Shown: one piece after another, positions 36,175-44,634 of the stretch
How the letters are laid out: the number at the start of each line of letters is the position of its first letter
Numbering within the stretch: the first letter of the stretch is position 1
NCBI GenBank assembly: GCA_016715405.1
Contig: JADKAE010000009.1
Location: forward strand, 1 to 64,000
Direction: 5' to 3'
From: Saprospiraceae bacterium
GTDB taxonomy: Bacteria > Bacteroidota > Bacteroidia > Chitinophagales > Saprospiraceae
Length of the DNA: 64,000 bases
Translations under genes and position numbers: made by a program
The notes under the pieces: generated by a model
Seen by the model: only the letters and a program-made list of their open reading frames with translations
Database searches by the model: none
Told to the model about the DNA's origin: nothing

Positions 36175-36344
36175 CCTTCACTGGCGATATTGACTTGCCA
36201 CAAGGGGTCGGGCGCGCTCAAAAAATCGGTGCAAGTAGTAGTGGAGATACCACTGTCTACCGTAATACGTAGTTCCACCTGGCCTTTTACTTGAAGGGCG
36301 CCCAATAGCATCAGCCACAGGCAAAAAATTCCTGATAACCTCAT
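36021..36344 (-). CDS. SprB-repeat surface protein, N-terminal segment
   Basis: The segment begins with a signal peptide (IFCLWLMLLGALQVKGQ) and continues VELRITVDSGISTTTCTDFL. Around 36125-36165 the frame is lost; shifting by one base joins SFPNLQYQETFNCPADVPAQ of the main segment. About 60 residues are real. The gene therefore runs 36344 to 32881 (about 1150 residues). Confidence 0.75.
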   Translation of the reverse strand: MRLSGIFCLWLMLLGALQVKGQVELRITVDSGISTTTCTDFLSAPDPLWQVNIASEGWETYPQDGPCFLLFPICNTRKHLIARQMCPRKLKCVSKPLKTTPCSRSFV

Positions 36345-36479
36345 GAATTTCGATTTGTTATTTAATAACGAAAAATATAAAAAAATGACTTGTCGCCAGA
36401 AAGGAAAATGGAGGAGATATGATTTGCCTTAAGGATGTGCGGCAAAGATAGGAGAAATTGTGGGAAGGAGCAAGAGTAG

Positions 36480-36545
36480 CTGTCAGCAATTAGCAGTCAG
36501 CACTCAGCACTCAGCCCAAGACCTAACTGCTAACTGCTAATCAGC
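36480..36545. repeat. Heptamer array CAGCACT and CTAACTG
   Basis: Units TTAGCAG, TCAGCAC, TCAGCAC, TCAGCCC are followed by an opposite-sense set (CTAACTG, CTAACTG, CTAATCAG). The array ends about 4 bp before the stop of the minus-strand gene at 36550. Confidence 0.7.
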
Positions 36546-36549
36546 TAAT

Positions 36550-38880
36550 TTACTTCACAATCGTGATATCACCCCTGATAATCACGCCATTGGAAATATC
36601 GAGTCGCAAAATATAGTAATAAGTGCCATGCGGCAATTCTTTGCCTTCGCTGTTCAGGCCGCCCCAGTCGTTGTTATAAGGTTTGGACTGGTACACGATA
36701 TCGCCCCAACGGTTAAAGATAATGAGTTCGTTGTCGGGGAACATATCTGACGGATTGTTCAGTATTTCGTCGAAGATCAGCGTTTCGTTGAGGCCGTCCT
36801 CGTTGGGCGTAATGGTATTGGGCCTGTCGGGCACAAATCCGTCGGATTCTACCGTAATGGCTACCAGAGCCGTATCGCAGCTTGTGGCGCAATCCAGGTT
36901 GCACAATACGTATTGCACCTCCGTTTGTCCGGCGGCGCCCCTGTTGACACTGAAATAAAGAACACCCTCTGCCGATACGCTGTCGACACTGCCGAAGGTA
37001 GGTTGAGAAGCCAGCGTAATCACAAAATTATCGCCCAGGCTTACCCCGTCATTAGCAATCAGGTTGACCGTAGCGTCGCGGCTGTCGGAGCCCACTGTTA
37101 AAACATCGTTGGCGGCATTAGGCGCCAGGGCAATGCTGATTACGACGGTATCTGCGCTGTAGTTGGGGCAATTGGGGGCCGAAAGCGTCCAGATAAAGGC
37201 ATTGGCGCCCTGCTGGAGTGCGCTTACTTCCGTAGTTGCGGCATCAGGCGCAGCAATACCCGCCGAAGAAGACGTCGACCATACCCCGGTGGTACCGGTG
37301 GGCAGGTTGGCGCTCAGGCTCGAATTGGGTTCGCAGAGCGAAAGGTCCTGACCGGCGTTGGCCGACTCGGGGTAGCTCAGTGTAATAGCTACTTCTGAGG
37401 TATCGGCACAGCCTACCGCGTTGCTTACAATGAGTTGGTAGGTACCTTCGCCTTGTGAGGAAGAAGTAGCCTCATTAGTGTTGCCTGAAATCGGCGCGCC
37501 GTCTACTACCGACCACACATATGTAATGCCGGCGCCCTGCGAGGTACCTGAGCCGCCAAGTGAAGCCGTTTCGCCGCATTCAATATTTTGGTCTTCGCCG
37601 GCATCGGCTACGGGCACGTTGGGATCGGCCTCTACGGTGATGGTTTCGGAGGCTTCGCAGCCGTTATCTGCGCGGACCACAGTAAGCTGGTAATCACCCG
37701 GTTCGCTTACCTGCACGCTAAACGAGCCGGTAGCGGGTGTTACCGTGCCATCGCCGCTCAATGTGGTCCATGTGATAGACGAAAATGAGTTAACGGGCCC
37801 CGTGGGCGTAGCATCGATAGGCACGCTGGTTTGGTTACAACCAAATTGAGCGGGTTGTGCGTAAGAGATCTGTGGCGGATCTGTATTTGCCAATACAGTG
37901 ATCGTATCGCGGCTTTCGCAGCCGTTGAGATTATTGCGCACCAGTATTTCGTAATCGCCGGCAGCATTGGCAGCAGACATCAGGTTGTTGGGAGGCGTTG
38001 CTGCGCCGCCGCCGCTGAGTGCCGTCCAGGTTACTGTGACATTCGTATTAGGCGTCGTTGCAGAAGCATTGAGCGTCGCATTATCGATTATACACGTAAT
38101 ATCTTCAGGTTGAGCGATATTGATAACCGGCGGGTCCGTGTCATCCAATACCACTACCGTATCCCGGGCCGTACAGCCGTTGGTGATATTGCTGACCAGA
38201 ATTTCATATGTGCCTGCGGTATTTACGCTGGCGGTAATCTGAGTATTAGGAGAAGGCAACGCGCCATCAATAATATTAGTCCATTCGTAAGTGAAATCAA
38301 CACCCACGGAAGAACCTGTGCCATTGAGCGAAGCAGCGCTGACGATGCAGGTGAGGCTTTGGTCGGTACCGGCTACTGCATCGGGCAAGTCAATATCCTG
38401 CAATACTTCAATCGTATCGATGGTAGTACAGCCGGTGTTGATGGCTGTCACCGTAATTTCGTATGTGCCGGGTTGGTCTACTTCGATAGTAGTAGTGTCT
38501 TCGCTGACAATATTGCCGGTGCCGCTGAGGATCTGCCAGCTCACATCATAGTCTACGTTTGGCGGCGATGCATTTACTACGATAGCTAGTGTATCGTTTA
38601 AGCAATCCAAAGCCCCGAAGTTGTCTACCAGCAGCACCGGCGGCGCGCCGGTGATGCCGACCACCACGCAGTCGGTGGCGCTACAGCCGTTGTCGCTCAC
38701 TACTTCAAAGCAATAAGTGCCGGGTTCAGTGGCGGTATAGGTGAGTCCTACGCCGATAACAGCGTCGTCAATATCTCGCCAGGTGTAGGTATAGTTTACG
38801 CCCTGATCTGACCCGGAACCGTCGAGGGTTACCGATGCAGAGGCGCAGGTCAGCGTAACATTTTGCCCGGCGTTTGCCAC
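36550..38880 (-). CDS. Cohesin/Ig-repeat giant surface protein, C-terminal segment (part 3 of 3)
   Basis: The segment carries six Ig/PKD-like repeats of about 80 residues starting 'ANAGQNVTLTCAS', 'AVAGTDQSLTC', 'ADAGEDQNIEC' and similar. One further Ig-like domain (about residues 505-590) and a cadherin-like domain (AANDVLTVGSDSRDATVNLI) follow, then the type B T9SS tail (TITPNEDGLNETLIFDEIL, ELIIFNRWGDIVYQSKPYN, GTYYYILRL). The Met in this frame is not a start. Restoring one base near 38884 gives LLDNQAPVANAGQNVTLTC and joins the preceding segment. Confidence 0.85.
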   Translation of the reverse strand: MANAGQNVTLTCASASVTLDGSGSDQGVNYTYTWRDIDDAVIGVGLTYTATEPGTYCFEVVSDNGCSATDCVVVGITGAPPVLLVDNFGALDCLNDTLAIVVNASPPNVDYDVSWQILSGTGNIVSEDTTTIEVDQPGTYEITVTAINTGCTTIDTIEVLQDIDLPDAVAGTDQSLTCIVSAASLNGTGSSVGVDFTYEWTNIIDGALPSPNTQITASVNTAGTYEILVSNITNGCTARDTVVVLDDTDPPVINIAQPEDITCIIDNATLNASATTPNTNVTVTWTALSGGGAATPPNNLMSAANAAGDYEILVRNNLNGCESRDTITVLANTDPPQISYAQPAQFGCNQTSVPIDATPTGPVNSFSSITWTTLSGDGTVTPATGSFSVQVSEPGDYQLTVVRADNGCEASETITVEADPNVPVADAGEDQNIECGETASLGGSGTSQGAGITYVWSVVDGAPISGNTNEATSSSQGEGTYQLIVSNAVGCADTSEVAITLSYPESANAGQDLSLCEPNSSLSANLPTGTTGVWSTSSSAGIAAPDAATTEVSALQQGANAFIWTLSAPNCPNYSADTVVISIALAPNAANDVLTVGSDSRDATVNLIANDGVSLGDNFVITLASQPTFGSVDSVSAEGVLYFSVNRGAAGQTEVQYVLCNLDCATSCDTALVAITVESDGFVPDRPNTITPNEDGLNETLIFDEILNNPSDMFPDNELIIFNRWGDIVYQSKPYNNDWGGLNSEGKELPHGTYYYILRLDISNGVIIRGDITIVK

Positions 38881-41051
38881 AGGGGCTGATTGTCGAGCAA
38901 TACCTGGATGGTATCTCTCGAAACGCAGTTATTATCCGTATTGGTGATGACCAATTCATACATGCCGGCTACGTCGGTCTGCGGCGTCAAAGTTGTTTCT
39001 GTGCCGGGTAAGAGCGTACCGCCGTCGAGCGGATTCCACTGCAAGGTGTAGGTGATCGTATCCGGAGAAATTATCGCTTCGAAAGATACCGTATCTACGC
39101 TACAGGTAAGTGCGGTGGTGTCTTCCAGCATGATATCCGGATATTCTGCATTGGGGATCACAAAAACGGTATCTCTCGTAGAACAACCGCTGATGTTTTC
39201 CGTGGCAACGACCTCATAAGTTCCCAATGCATTCGTGGAATAGGTAATATCGGTAGAGACGGAGTTGCCGGCGTCGTCAAACCATTCATAACTTACGTCA
39301 AGTGTGCCGTTGTCCGAAGGAGAGGCATCGAGCATGACGGGATCGCCCGAGCAACCCAATTCTAAATCCGGTCCGCCGTTGGCGTTGGGGAATATGCGGG
39401 CATCTGTTACGGCAACCGTGTCGTAAGCTGTACAGTTGTTGAGCGTAATGCGCACAGCAAGTTGATAAACGCCGGGACCGTCTACGATGGTGAGCAGGTT
39501 GTTCTCCTGGCCGGCCACCACATTGCCGCCGCTGAGGGCGGTCCAGGTGTATTGAACCGTGCTGCCTCCTGTCGATTGGGTGCCGTCGAGGCCTACCACG
39601 GGATTAATACAGTTGAAGGTTTGGTCCAGGCCGGCGATGGCTGTGGGTAAAACTGCGGCAGAAACGATGGTCGTGTCGGCAACAGAGCAGCCCGTAACGG
39701 TATTCGTAACTACAAAAATGAAGCTGCCACCAGCCTCAGCCAAAACCGGGTTTGTACCAACGGGGAACGTTTGACCGGAAGTAATATTCGTCCATTGATA
39801 AGAATAATCAGCGCCCTGCGAGCCAGTGCCTGTTAACAAAGTAGAGGAAGGATTACACCCCAATTGTTTGTCGGGGCCTGCGTTGGCCTGAGGAAGATCG
39901 GTCGTTAAGGGAATAAAGAACGTATCCACCCTTACCACTGCGGGGTTGCCGCTGTCAAAAATGGTAACCACCACATTTCCTTCACAAAGGAATCGGGCCG
40001 TAAGCGGCGTAAATTGTGGCGGAACGGTTTGCCAGGCGGAGCCGATGGGGGCCAGGCCGCCCGACACGAATATCTGGATTTCGCCGTCGCAGGCGCCCGG
40101 ACAAGATACCGGGGTGATGTGTACGCTATCGATGACGATTCTGTCATTTATACAAACAGAGCCATTTTCAAAAAGCATACTGCCTGCGCCGTTGGCAGTT
40201 GTTACTACGGGGATGGGGGTTTCATTTACCACCACGTTGTTGCACATGCGAGGTGCGCCGATGAGTTTAAAGCATAGTTCAAAAACTACGACGCTGTCGG
40301 CTATAGCTACGGGAGTGCCGTTTGTCCAGCTTACTTCAAGAAGACCTACCGGCGAGCCGCCGTCCACAAAGCTGGAGGCGCTGAGTCCAGGCCAGGTACC
40401 CGGTATATTGACGTTGACAAATTCCAGCTCGCTGGGATCCCAGCTGATGTCGAATTCTGCGGAAGTAATATTGTCAAAAGAAACCACCTGTACGGGTAAA
40501 CAAACCGTATCCTGGATTTCGCCTTCTATATCGCCGATCACGAGTCCGAAGCCTTCTGGATACAAAATACAAACCTCACCAGGTGTATCGACTATGCCGA
40601 TATTCTCGCCGTTAGAAGTCGTATTAATGGCTTCGGGCACAATAGGCAGCCCAACTACTTCGAGTACGTCGCACTGCTGAGGCGGGCCCACGGGCTGGAA
40701 GCACATTTGAAAGATCACCGTGCCGTCTGGCAGGGTATGCGAAGTGCTGGGTTCCCAGTCGAATGAAATAGACCCTGCCGTGGCGCCGGCGGTAATAAAA
40801 TTAGCCAGCGTTGCTTCCGGAAGGGTTATATTCTGGATGCTCGTCCACTCCATGTGAGCCGGGTCGAAGGCCAGTGAAAACTGAAAGCTGAGAATATCTT
40901 CGAAGTTTGACATCGTAAAATCGAGGCAAACTTCTTCACCGGGGGCGGCCGAGCCGTCGCCGATAGTCATCACTATACCCTGGGGTTGGTTGACTTGTAC
41001 CGTACAGTTGCTCGGGTTAATGCCGATATTAGGGCCGTTATTGACCTGCAC
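38850..41051 (-). CDS. Cohesin/Ig-repeat giant surface protein, middle segment (part 2 of 3)
   Basis: The segment carries cohesin-like modules 4 and 5 (about residues 24-170 and 171-300; FQFSLAFDPAHMEWTSIQNI and SAEFDISWDPSELEFVNVNI, each ending in a CF-type strand such as FQMCFQPVG and FELCFKLIG). A SprB-like repeat follows (VSCPGACDGEIQIFVSGGLA), then the first four Ig/PKD repeats (ANAGPDKQLGCNPSST, AIAGLDQTFNC, ANGGPDLELGC and a divergent fourth). Frame joins lie at about 41052 (one base missing, LLPANVQVNNGPNIGINP) and 38884. Confidence 0.85.
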   Translation of the reverse strand: MQVNNGPNIGINPSNCTVQVNQPQGIVMTIGDGSAAPGEEVCLDFTMSNFEDILSFQFSLAFDPAHMEWTSIQNITLPEATLANFITAGATAGSISFDWEPSTSHTLPDGTVIFQMCFQPVGPPQQCDVLEVVGLPIVPEAINTTSNGENIGIVDTPGEVCILYPEGFGLVIGDIEGEIQDTVCLPVQVVSFDNITSAEFDISWDPSELEFVNVNIPGTWPGLSASSFVDGGSPVGLLEVSWTNGTPVAIADSVVVFELCFKLIGAPRMCNNVVVNETPIPVVTTANGAGSMLFENGSVCINDRIVIDSVHITPVSCPGACDGEIQIFVSGGLAPIGSAWQTVPPQFTPLTARFLCEGNVVVTIFDSGNPAVVRVDTFFIPLTTDLPQANAGPDKQLGCNPSSTLLTGTGSQGADYSYQWTNITSGQTFPVGTNPVLAEAGGSFIFVVTNTVTGCSVADTTIVSAAVLPTAIAGLDQTFNCINPVVGLDGTQSTGGSTVQYTWTALSGGNVVAGQENNLLTIVDGPGVYQLAVRITLNNCTAYDTVAVTDARIFPNANGGPDLELGCSGDPVMLDASPSDNGTLDVSYEWFDDAGNSVSTDITYSTNALGTYEVVATENISGCSTRDTVFVIPNAEYPDIMLEDTTALTCSVDTVSFEAIISPDTITYTLQWNPLDGGTLLPGTETTLTPQTDVAGMYELVITNTDNNCVSRDTIQVLLDNQPLWQTPGKMLR

Positions 41052-42364
41052 GTTGGCCGGCAGGAGAAGCTGAAGGGGCTGTTGCCGCCCAGACCTATAA
41101 CATCAAAGCATACTTCAAAAAGGGTAGTGTTGGCAGGTAAGGAAGCGGAAGGAGGTCCTACCGGCGCCCAGTTGAAGCCCAATATGCCATTGATAGCATT
41201 CGCCGCGTTAAAATCGGCCTGGTTGAGCCCCGATAGTGTGGCCAGGTTCTGCACCCCGGTAAATTCAAAATAGCGGGGTTCCACTCCCATAAGGAATGCT
41301 GCGTCGGAAATATTGGTAAAATTATTGCCGACAATAACTTTTACGCAAATGGGGTCGTTGAGGTTGACCGGCGAGCCGCAATCAGCATTGAGTTGCAAGC
41401 CGGTGGGCGCGCAATCGCTTACTTCTACCGAGCCCGTCACCGGTTGGAAGAAAATATTGTAACCGGGAGCAATTACGTTATCGTTGGTGAATTCTATTTG
41501 AGTGGGAATACTGTCGAAGGTGACCGTAGAGAATGATTCGCATGGGCCGATGATGCGGAAACAGGCCTGGAAAAACAAATGTCCGTCGGGCGAAGTTACC
41601 GGCGGTTCTCCTGTGATAAAGTATGACCAGGACATTGTGATATTGCCGGGTTGAACGCCGCCTATGCCGGGAAGACCGAAGCTACCCGTGGCAGATAAGT
41701 TGGGCACATCGCCTGCAATGATATTTTGAAATTCCAGCACAGCAGGATCGTATAACACAGTAAACTGGGCGCTGCGCATATCCTGGAAACCGGTAACCGT
41801 GAAGTCGACACAAACCAGGTCGCCTTCATTGCCGGTTTCATTAGAAGCGATGAATGAAATGGGCGCTACACAAGTAGATATGGCGCCTTCTTGAGTGAGC
41901 AGGCCGATATTGGTACAATTTCCTACGTTAGTACGATAGACGATAGGCACCGGTGAAGCGGGAATACTTACCGTTCCTACTTGTCCGTATTGATTACTCA
42001 ACACCGTAAAACAAATCTGGAAAATGACGTGGCCGTCGGCTTCCGTTCGGCCTGCGCCATCGGGGCAGTTACCAAATTGCCAGGACAAATCCACGGTGCC
42101 GTTTACGGCGTTACCCGTGTTGAAGTTGGCCCCTGTGAGCCCGGGCAGGTTAAAACCCTGCACCTGGTTGAATTGCAGCACGGCGGGATCCCACTGCATC
42201 GTAAAGCTCATAAAGAGGATATCGGTAAAGTCTTTTACCGCCACGTCCATGCACACTTGTTCGCCCGTGCACGCCGATTCAGTAGAAAAACTCACGGTGG
42301 GCTGAGCCATCACCGCTGCTTGGAAGGCAAAGCCTACCACCAGGAGGGCAAGAATTCTTTTCAT
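40973..42364 (-). CDS. Cohesin/Ig-repeat giant surface protein, N-terminal segment (part 1 of 3)
   Basis: Met 42364 gives a good signal peptide (MKRILALLVVGFAFQAAVMA); an earlier Met at 42403 adds 13 residues. Three cohesin-like modules of about 140 residues follow. Each has the pattern acidic-C-V-x-V...FT-x-QWDPAVLxF...LxW...DG-x-x-FQICF (FTMQWDPAVLQFNQVQGF, FTVLYDPAVLEFQNIIAG, then a divergent third, AAFLMGVEPRYFEFTG). Repeated paired cysteines suggest disulfides. The whole gene spans 42403-36550 (about 1950 residues) and follows a PorP/SprF-like gene by about 40-80 bp, depending on the start used. Confidence 0.85.
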   Translation of the reverse strand: MKRILALLVVGFAFQAAVMAQPTVSFSTESACTGEQVCMDVAVKDFTDILFMSFTMQWDPAVLQFNQVQGFNLPGLTGANFNTGNAVNGTVDLSWQFGNCPDGAGRTEADGHVIFQICFTVLSNQYGQVGTVSIPASPVPIVYRTNVGNCTNIGLLTQEGAISTCVAPISFIASNETGNEGDLVCVDFTVTGFQDMRSAQFTVLYDPAVLEFQNIIAGDVPNLSATGSFGLPGIGGVQPGNITMSWSYFITGEPPVTSPDGHLFFQACFRIIGPCESFSTVTFDSIPTQIEFTNDNVIAPGYNIFFQPVTGSVEVSDCAPTGLQLNADCGSPVNLNDPICVKVIVGNNFTNISDAAFLMGVEPRYFEFTGVQNLATLSGLNQADFNAANAINGILGFNWAPVGPPSASLPANTTLFEVCFDVIGLGGNSPFSFSCRPTCRSITALISALTRATVRYKSTNPRV

Positions 42365-42441
42365 GTAAACCATAAATTTGGGACTAACGACTGTTACTTT
42401 CATGGGAATAGGTAATGCTGTTTAGCAGGAGTCAAAATAAA

Positions 42442-43410
42442 TTAGCGTTCCAGGGAAATAGCCAGGTTAATTTCGTGGGTACTTCCGGCGGATGGCCCGA
42501 ATGAGCTGAAGGAATAGTCAAAGCCATAGCCTATGCGGATGGTATTGTCGAATCCTACGTTTTCACCCAGGGCAAATCCGGCTTCGAGGTGAAAGTTCTT
42601 ACCCGTAGAAATACCCGTGCCAAGCCAAAGGCTGTTGGGCATTTGGTAGCGCAGGTTGATGTCTGCATTTATTGGCGCGTTGGGCGCGTATTTTATCCAA
42701 ATAGAAGGTTCGAGGAAACCGTCATTGCGCAGGAATTTGTAGAGCCCCAGCATGCCATAAAAGTGCTGGATGCGCCGGGTATAGTATTCGCCGTTTTCGT
42801 CCTGGAAGGTAAGGTCGAGCCCGATAACCTGGGGTACGGAGATACCTGCATAGAAGTAGTCTTCATCCCAGCTACCTCCATCGAGCATTTGATAATAGTA
42901 AACACCCACGCCTACATCTGGAAACAATTGCGATTGGTTTTGGCTGCCAATCACATCGCCCTCATCGCGAAGCGTGATTTCGGAGGCTTTTACCCGGTAT
43001 TGCACCACGCCGGCGCTGAGGGCAAACGACAAGCCGTTGTAGGTCGGGTCGCTGGTAACAACGCCGCCGATGCGCCCATACAGTCCGGTAAACCCGGTGG
43101 GGCCTGTAGCGTCATTGATGATGTGTCCGCCTGCAAGCAGGGTAACGCCGCTGCGGTTGACATTGATATAAGAGCCGCGTAGGATTTGCGTGCTTGGCGC
43201 CCCGCTGAGTCCGACCCACTGCTGTCGGTGCGAAACCCCAAAAGTAAGGTTTTGGTTGTAGGCGAGAAAATCGCTTTCCATAGCAGCCGGATTGAGAACG
43301 ACTGCATTATCGCGATACTGCGTAAAAAGGGACAGCTGTTGGGCTTGAATGGATTGCGAAGCAATACACAACAGAATAGCAACTAATAGATAGTAAGAGC
43401 GTCCAGTCAT
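42442..43410 (-). CDS. PorP/SprF-family type IX secretion membrane protein
   Basis: The 322-residue protein starts at Met 43410 with a signal peptide (SYYLLVAILLCIASQSIQAQ). The conserved PorP/SprF N-terminus follows (LSLFTQYRDNAVVLNPAAME) and then an outer-membrane barrel with the 'HRQQW' motif (FGVSHRQQWVGLSGAPST), ending NLAISLER. SprF-like proteins are needed to deliver type B-tailed proteins to the cell surface. Its position directly upstream of two type B-tailed genes on the same strand supports a dedicated partner role. The frame is open upstream to 43560 but that part has no signal-peptide logic. Confidence 0.9.
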   Translation of the reverse strand: MTGRSYYLLVAILLCIASQSIQAQQLSLFTQYRDNAVVLNPAAMESDFLAYNQNLTFGVSHRQQWVGLSGAPSTQILRGSYINVNRSGVTLLAGGHIINDATGPTGFTGLYGRIGGVVTSDPTYNGLSFALSAGVVQYRVKASEITLRDEGDVIGSQNQSQLFPDVGVGVYYYQMLDGGSWDEDYFYAGISVPQVIGLDLTFQDENGEYYTRRIQHFYGMLGLYKFLRNDGFLEPSIWIKYAPNAPINADINLRYQMPNSLWLGTGISTGKNFHLEAGFALGENVGFDNTIRIGYGFDYSFSSFGPSAGSTHEINLAISLER

Positions 43411-43430
43411 GGGATATGATTTTGACGTAG

Positions 43431-43438
43431 CAAAGTTA
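43431..43438 (-). promoter_or_regulatory. -7 box of the PorP-cohesin-SprB operon
   Basis: TAACTTTG on the minus strand matches TAnnTTTG and lies 21 bp before the PorP/SprF start codon. No clear TTG -33 element is seen at the usual distance. Confidence 0.45.
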
Positions 43439-43754
43439 GCAAAAATTAAACATCCTCTTTTCGGTTGATCTTTCAGGGCATAATTATGCCGCAGATACGA
43501 CATGCGTATCGGGTTATTTGAGCTGTTGTTGTTGCCCTCTAAACGAGGGGAGGCTACCAATAGAGATGAGAACCCACTATTTTAACACCATCGGCATTTC
43601 AACAACGGGTTGTGAAAAGCGAGCCAAAGTTAGAAGATAACCTTGTAATAAGACAGCATACTTCAAACAATTTTATGATCTCTACCCCGGATTTAGTAAA
43701 TGGCAATTCTTGATGGGCGTAAGGAGGTTATTTACGGGTATGCGGAATTTAATT
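43439..43754. other. Gene-free stretch
   Basis: No coding frame with plausible composition, hairpin or repeat was found here, between the PorP promoter and the octamer array. Confidence 0.5.
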
Positions 43755-43860
43755 TGCTGATGTGCTGATGTGCTAATTTGCTAATAATTATAGTTATTAA
43801 AAAATATCAACACATTAGCAAATCAGCACATCAGCACATCAGCACATCAGCACATCAGTT
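43755..43860. repeat. Inverted octamer arrays GCTGATGT / GCACATCA
   Basis: Forward units GCTGATGT, GCTGATGT, GCTAATTT, GCTAAT (43757-43784) face reverse-complement units ACACATTA, GCAAATCA and four GCACATCA (43809-43857), with a 25-bp AT-rich spacer. The right array supplies the last three codons and stop (L-M-C-stop) of the patatin gene. Confidence 0.85.
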
Positions 43861-44620
43861 TTTTTATTTCCGGCATCTTCTCCATTGCCGCCTGATAACC
43901 GATGTCGAAAAGCTTTTCATATTTGTTAAATTGGAAAATATTGAAAGCCTGTACCCGTTTTGGTTCAATTACTACCTGGCACATCTGAATGCTGGCATTT
44001 GTATTGGATAAAATAGACAACTCAAAGCAACGGGTAGCGATACCGATGATGTTCTGCACGTTTTTGGAGGCTGTTTTTACGTGCGGTATCACGTTTACTC
44101 CTATTAATATATCAGAATGAGGTAAAAGTGGGGCTACCGGCATATTGTTGAGAAGACCGCCATCGACGTACCAGTTGCCGTTTATTTCTACCGGTTTGAA
44201 TACCAGCGGAATGGAACAAGAGGCCATCACGACTTCCGACAAAACGCCTTCATGGCGCATTTCGCATTCGCCTGAATTTAGGTTGGCTATGGCTACGAAT
44301 AAACGCCGTTGTAATTGGGCAAAATCGTCGCCGGGTATGTACGCTTTCAGTTGGTCGCGCACATAGGTCAGTTTGGCCAGCCCGTTGAGCGGTAGCCCCA
44401 CTTTAAATAATTTTAATAAACTGCTGTCTTTTACGAATTGGAGCATTTCTTGCGGCGACTTCCCCGCTGCATACAAAGCGCCGACGATGGCGCCCGCACT
44501 GGCGCCAGATACCGACTCCGGATAGATGCCGTTTTCGGCCAACGCCTGAAGCACGCCGATGTGGGCAATGAACGGTGAACGGTGAACTGTGAACTGCTCC
44601 TTGATTGGTTCACAGTTCAC
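43847..44620 (-). CDS. Patatin-like phospholipase, N-terminal oxyanion loop missing
   Basis: The patatin fold is clear from IAHIGVLQALAENGIYPESV. The nucleophile elbow is SGASAGAIVGALY (GxSxG) and the second catalytic residue is in WYVDGGLLNNMPV (DGG). The usual start 'GLVLSGGGARG', which forms the oxyanion hole, is absent. In its place the frame reads MNCEPIKEQFTVHRSPF, which is heptamer-array sequence. The last codons and stop also come from an array. The DNA therefore encodes a patatin cut off at both gene ends by repeat arrays; without the oxyanion loop it is unlikely to be active unless the assembly is wrong here. Confidence 0.75.
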   Translation of the reverse strand: MNCEPIKEQFTVHRSPFIAHIGVLQALAENGIYPESVSGASAGAIVGALYAAGKSPQEMLQFVKDSSLLKLFKVGLPLNGLAKLTYVRDQLKAYIPGDDFAQLQRRLFVAIANLNSGECEMRHEGVLSEVVMASCSIPLVFKPVEINGNWYVDGGLLNNMPVAPLLPHSDILIGVNVIPHVKTASKNVQNIIGIATRCFELSILSNTNASIQMCQVVIEPKRVQAFNIFQFNKYEKLFDIGYQAAMEKMPEIKKLMC

Positions 44621-44634
44621 CGTTCACAGTTCAC
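44569..44634. repeat. Inverted heptamer arrays GGTGAAC / GTTCACC
   Basis: Units AACGGTG, AACGGTG, AACTGTG, AACTG (44569-44595) face GTTCACA, GTTCACC, GTTCACA, GTTCAC (44608-44633) across a short spacer. The right end touches the stop codon of the T9SS protein gene at 44635; the left end runs into the patatin coding region. Confidence 0.85.

Noticed and set aside
37831..38589. Long plus-strand reading frame opposite the Ig-repeat protein
   Set aside because: It is a composition shadow, rich in Arg, Cys and Ile with no recognisable motif, lying antisense to a clearly homologous protein.
36550..42403. Programmed ribosomal frameshifting in the giant adhesin
   Set aside because: No slippery heptamer plus stimulatory structure is evident at the two breaks, and identical one-base losses occur in many unrelated genes of the window, so sequence error is simpler.
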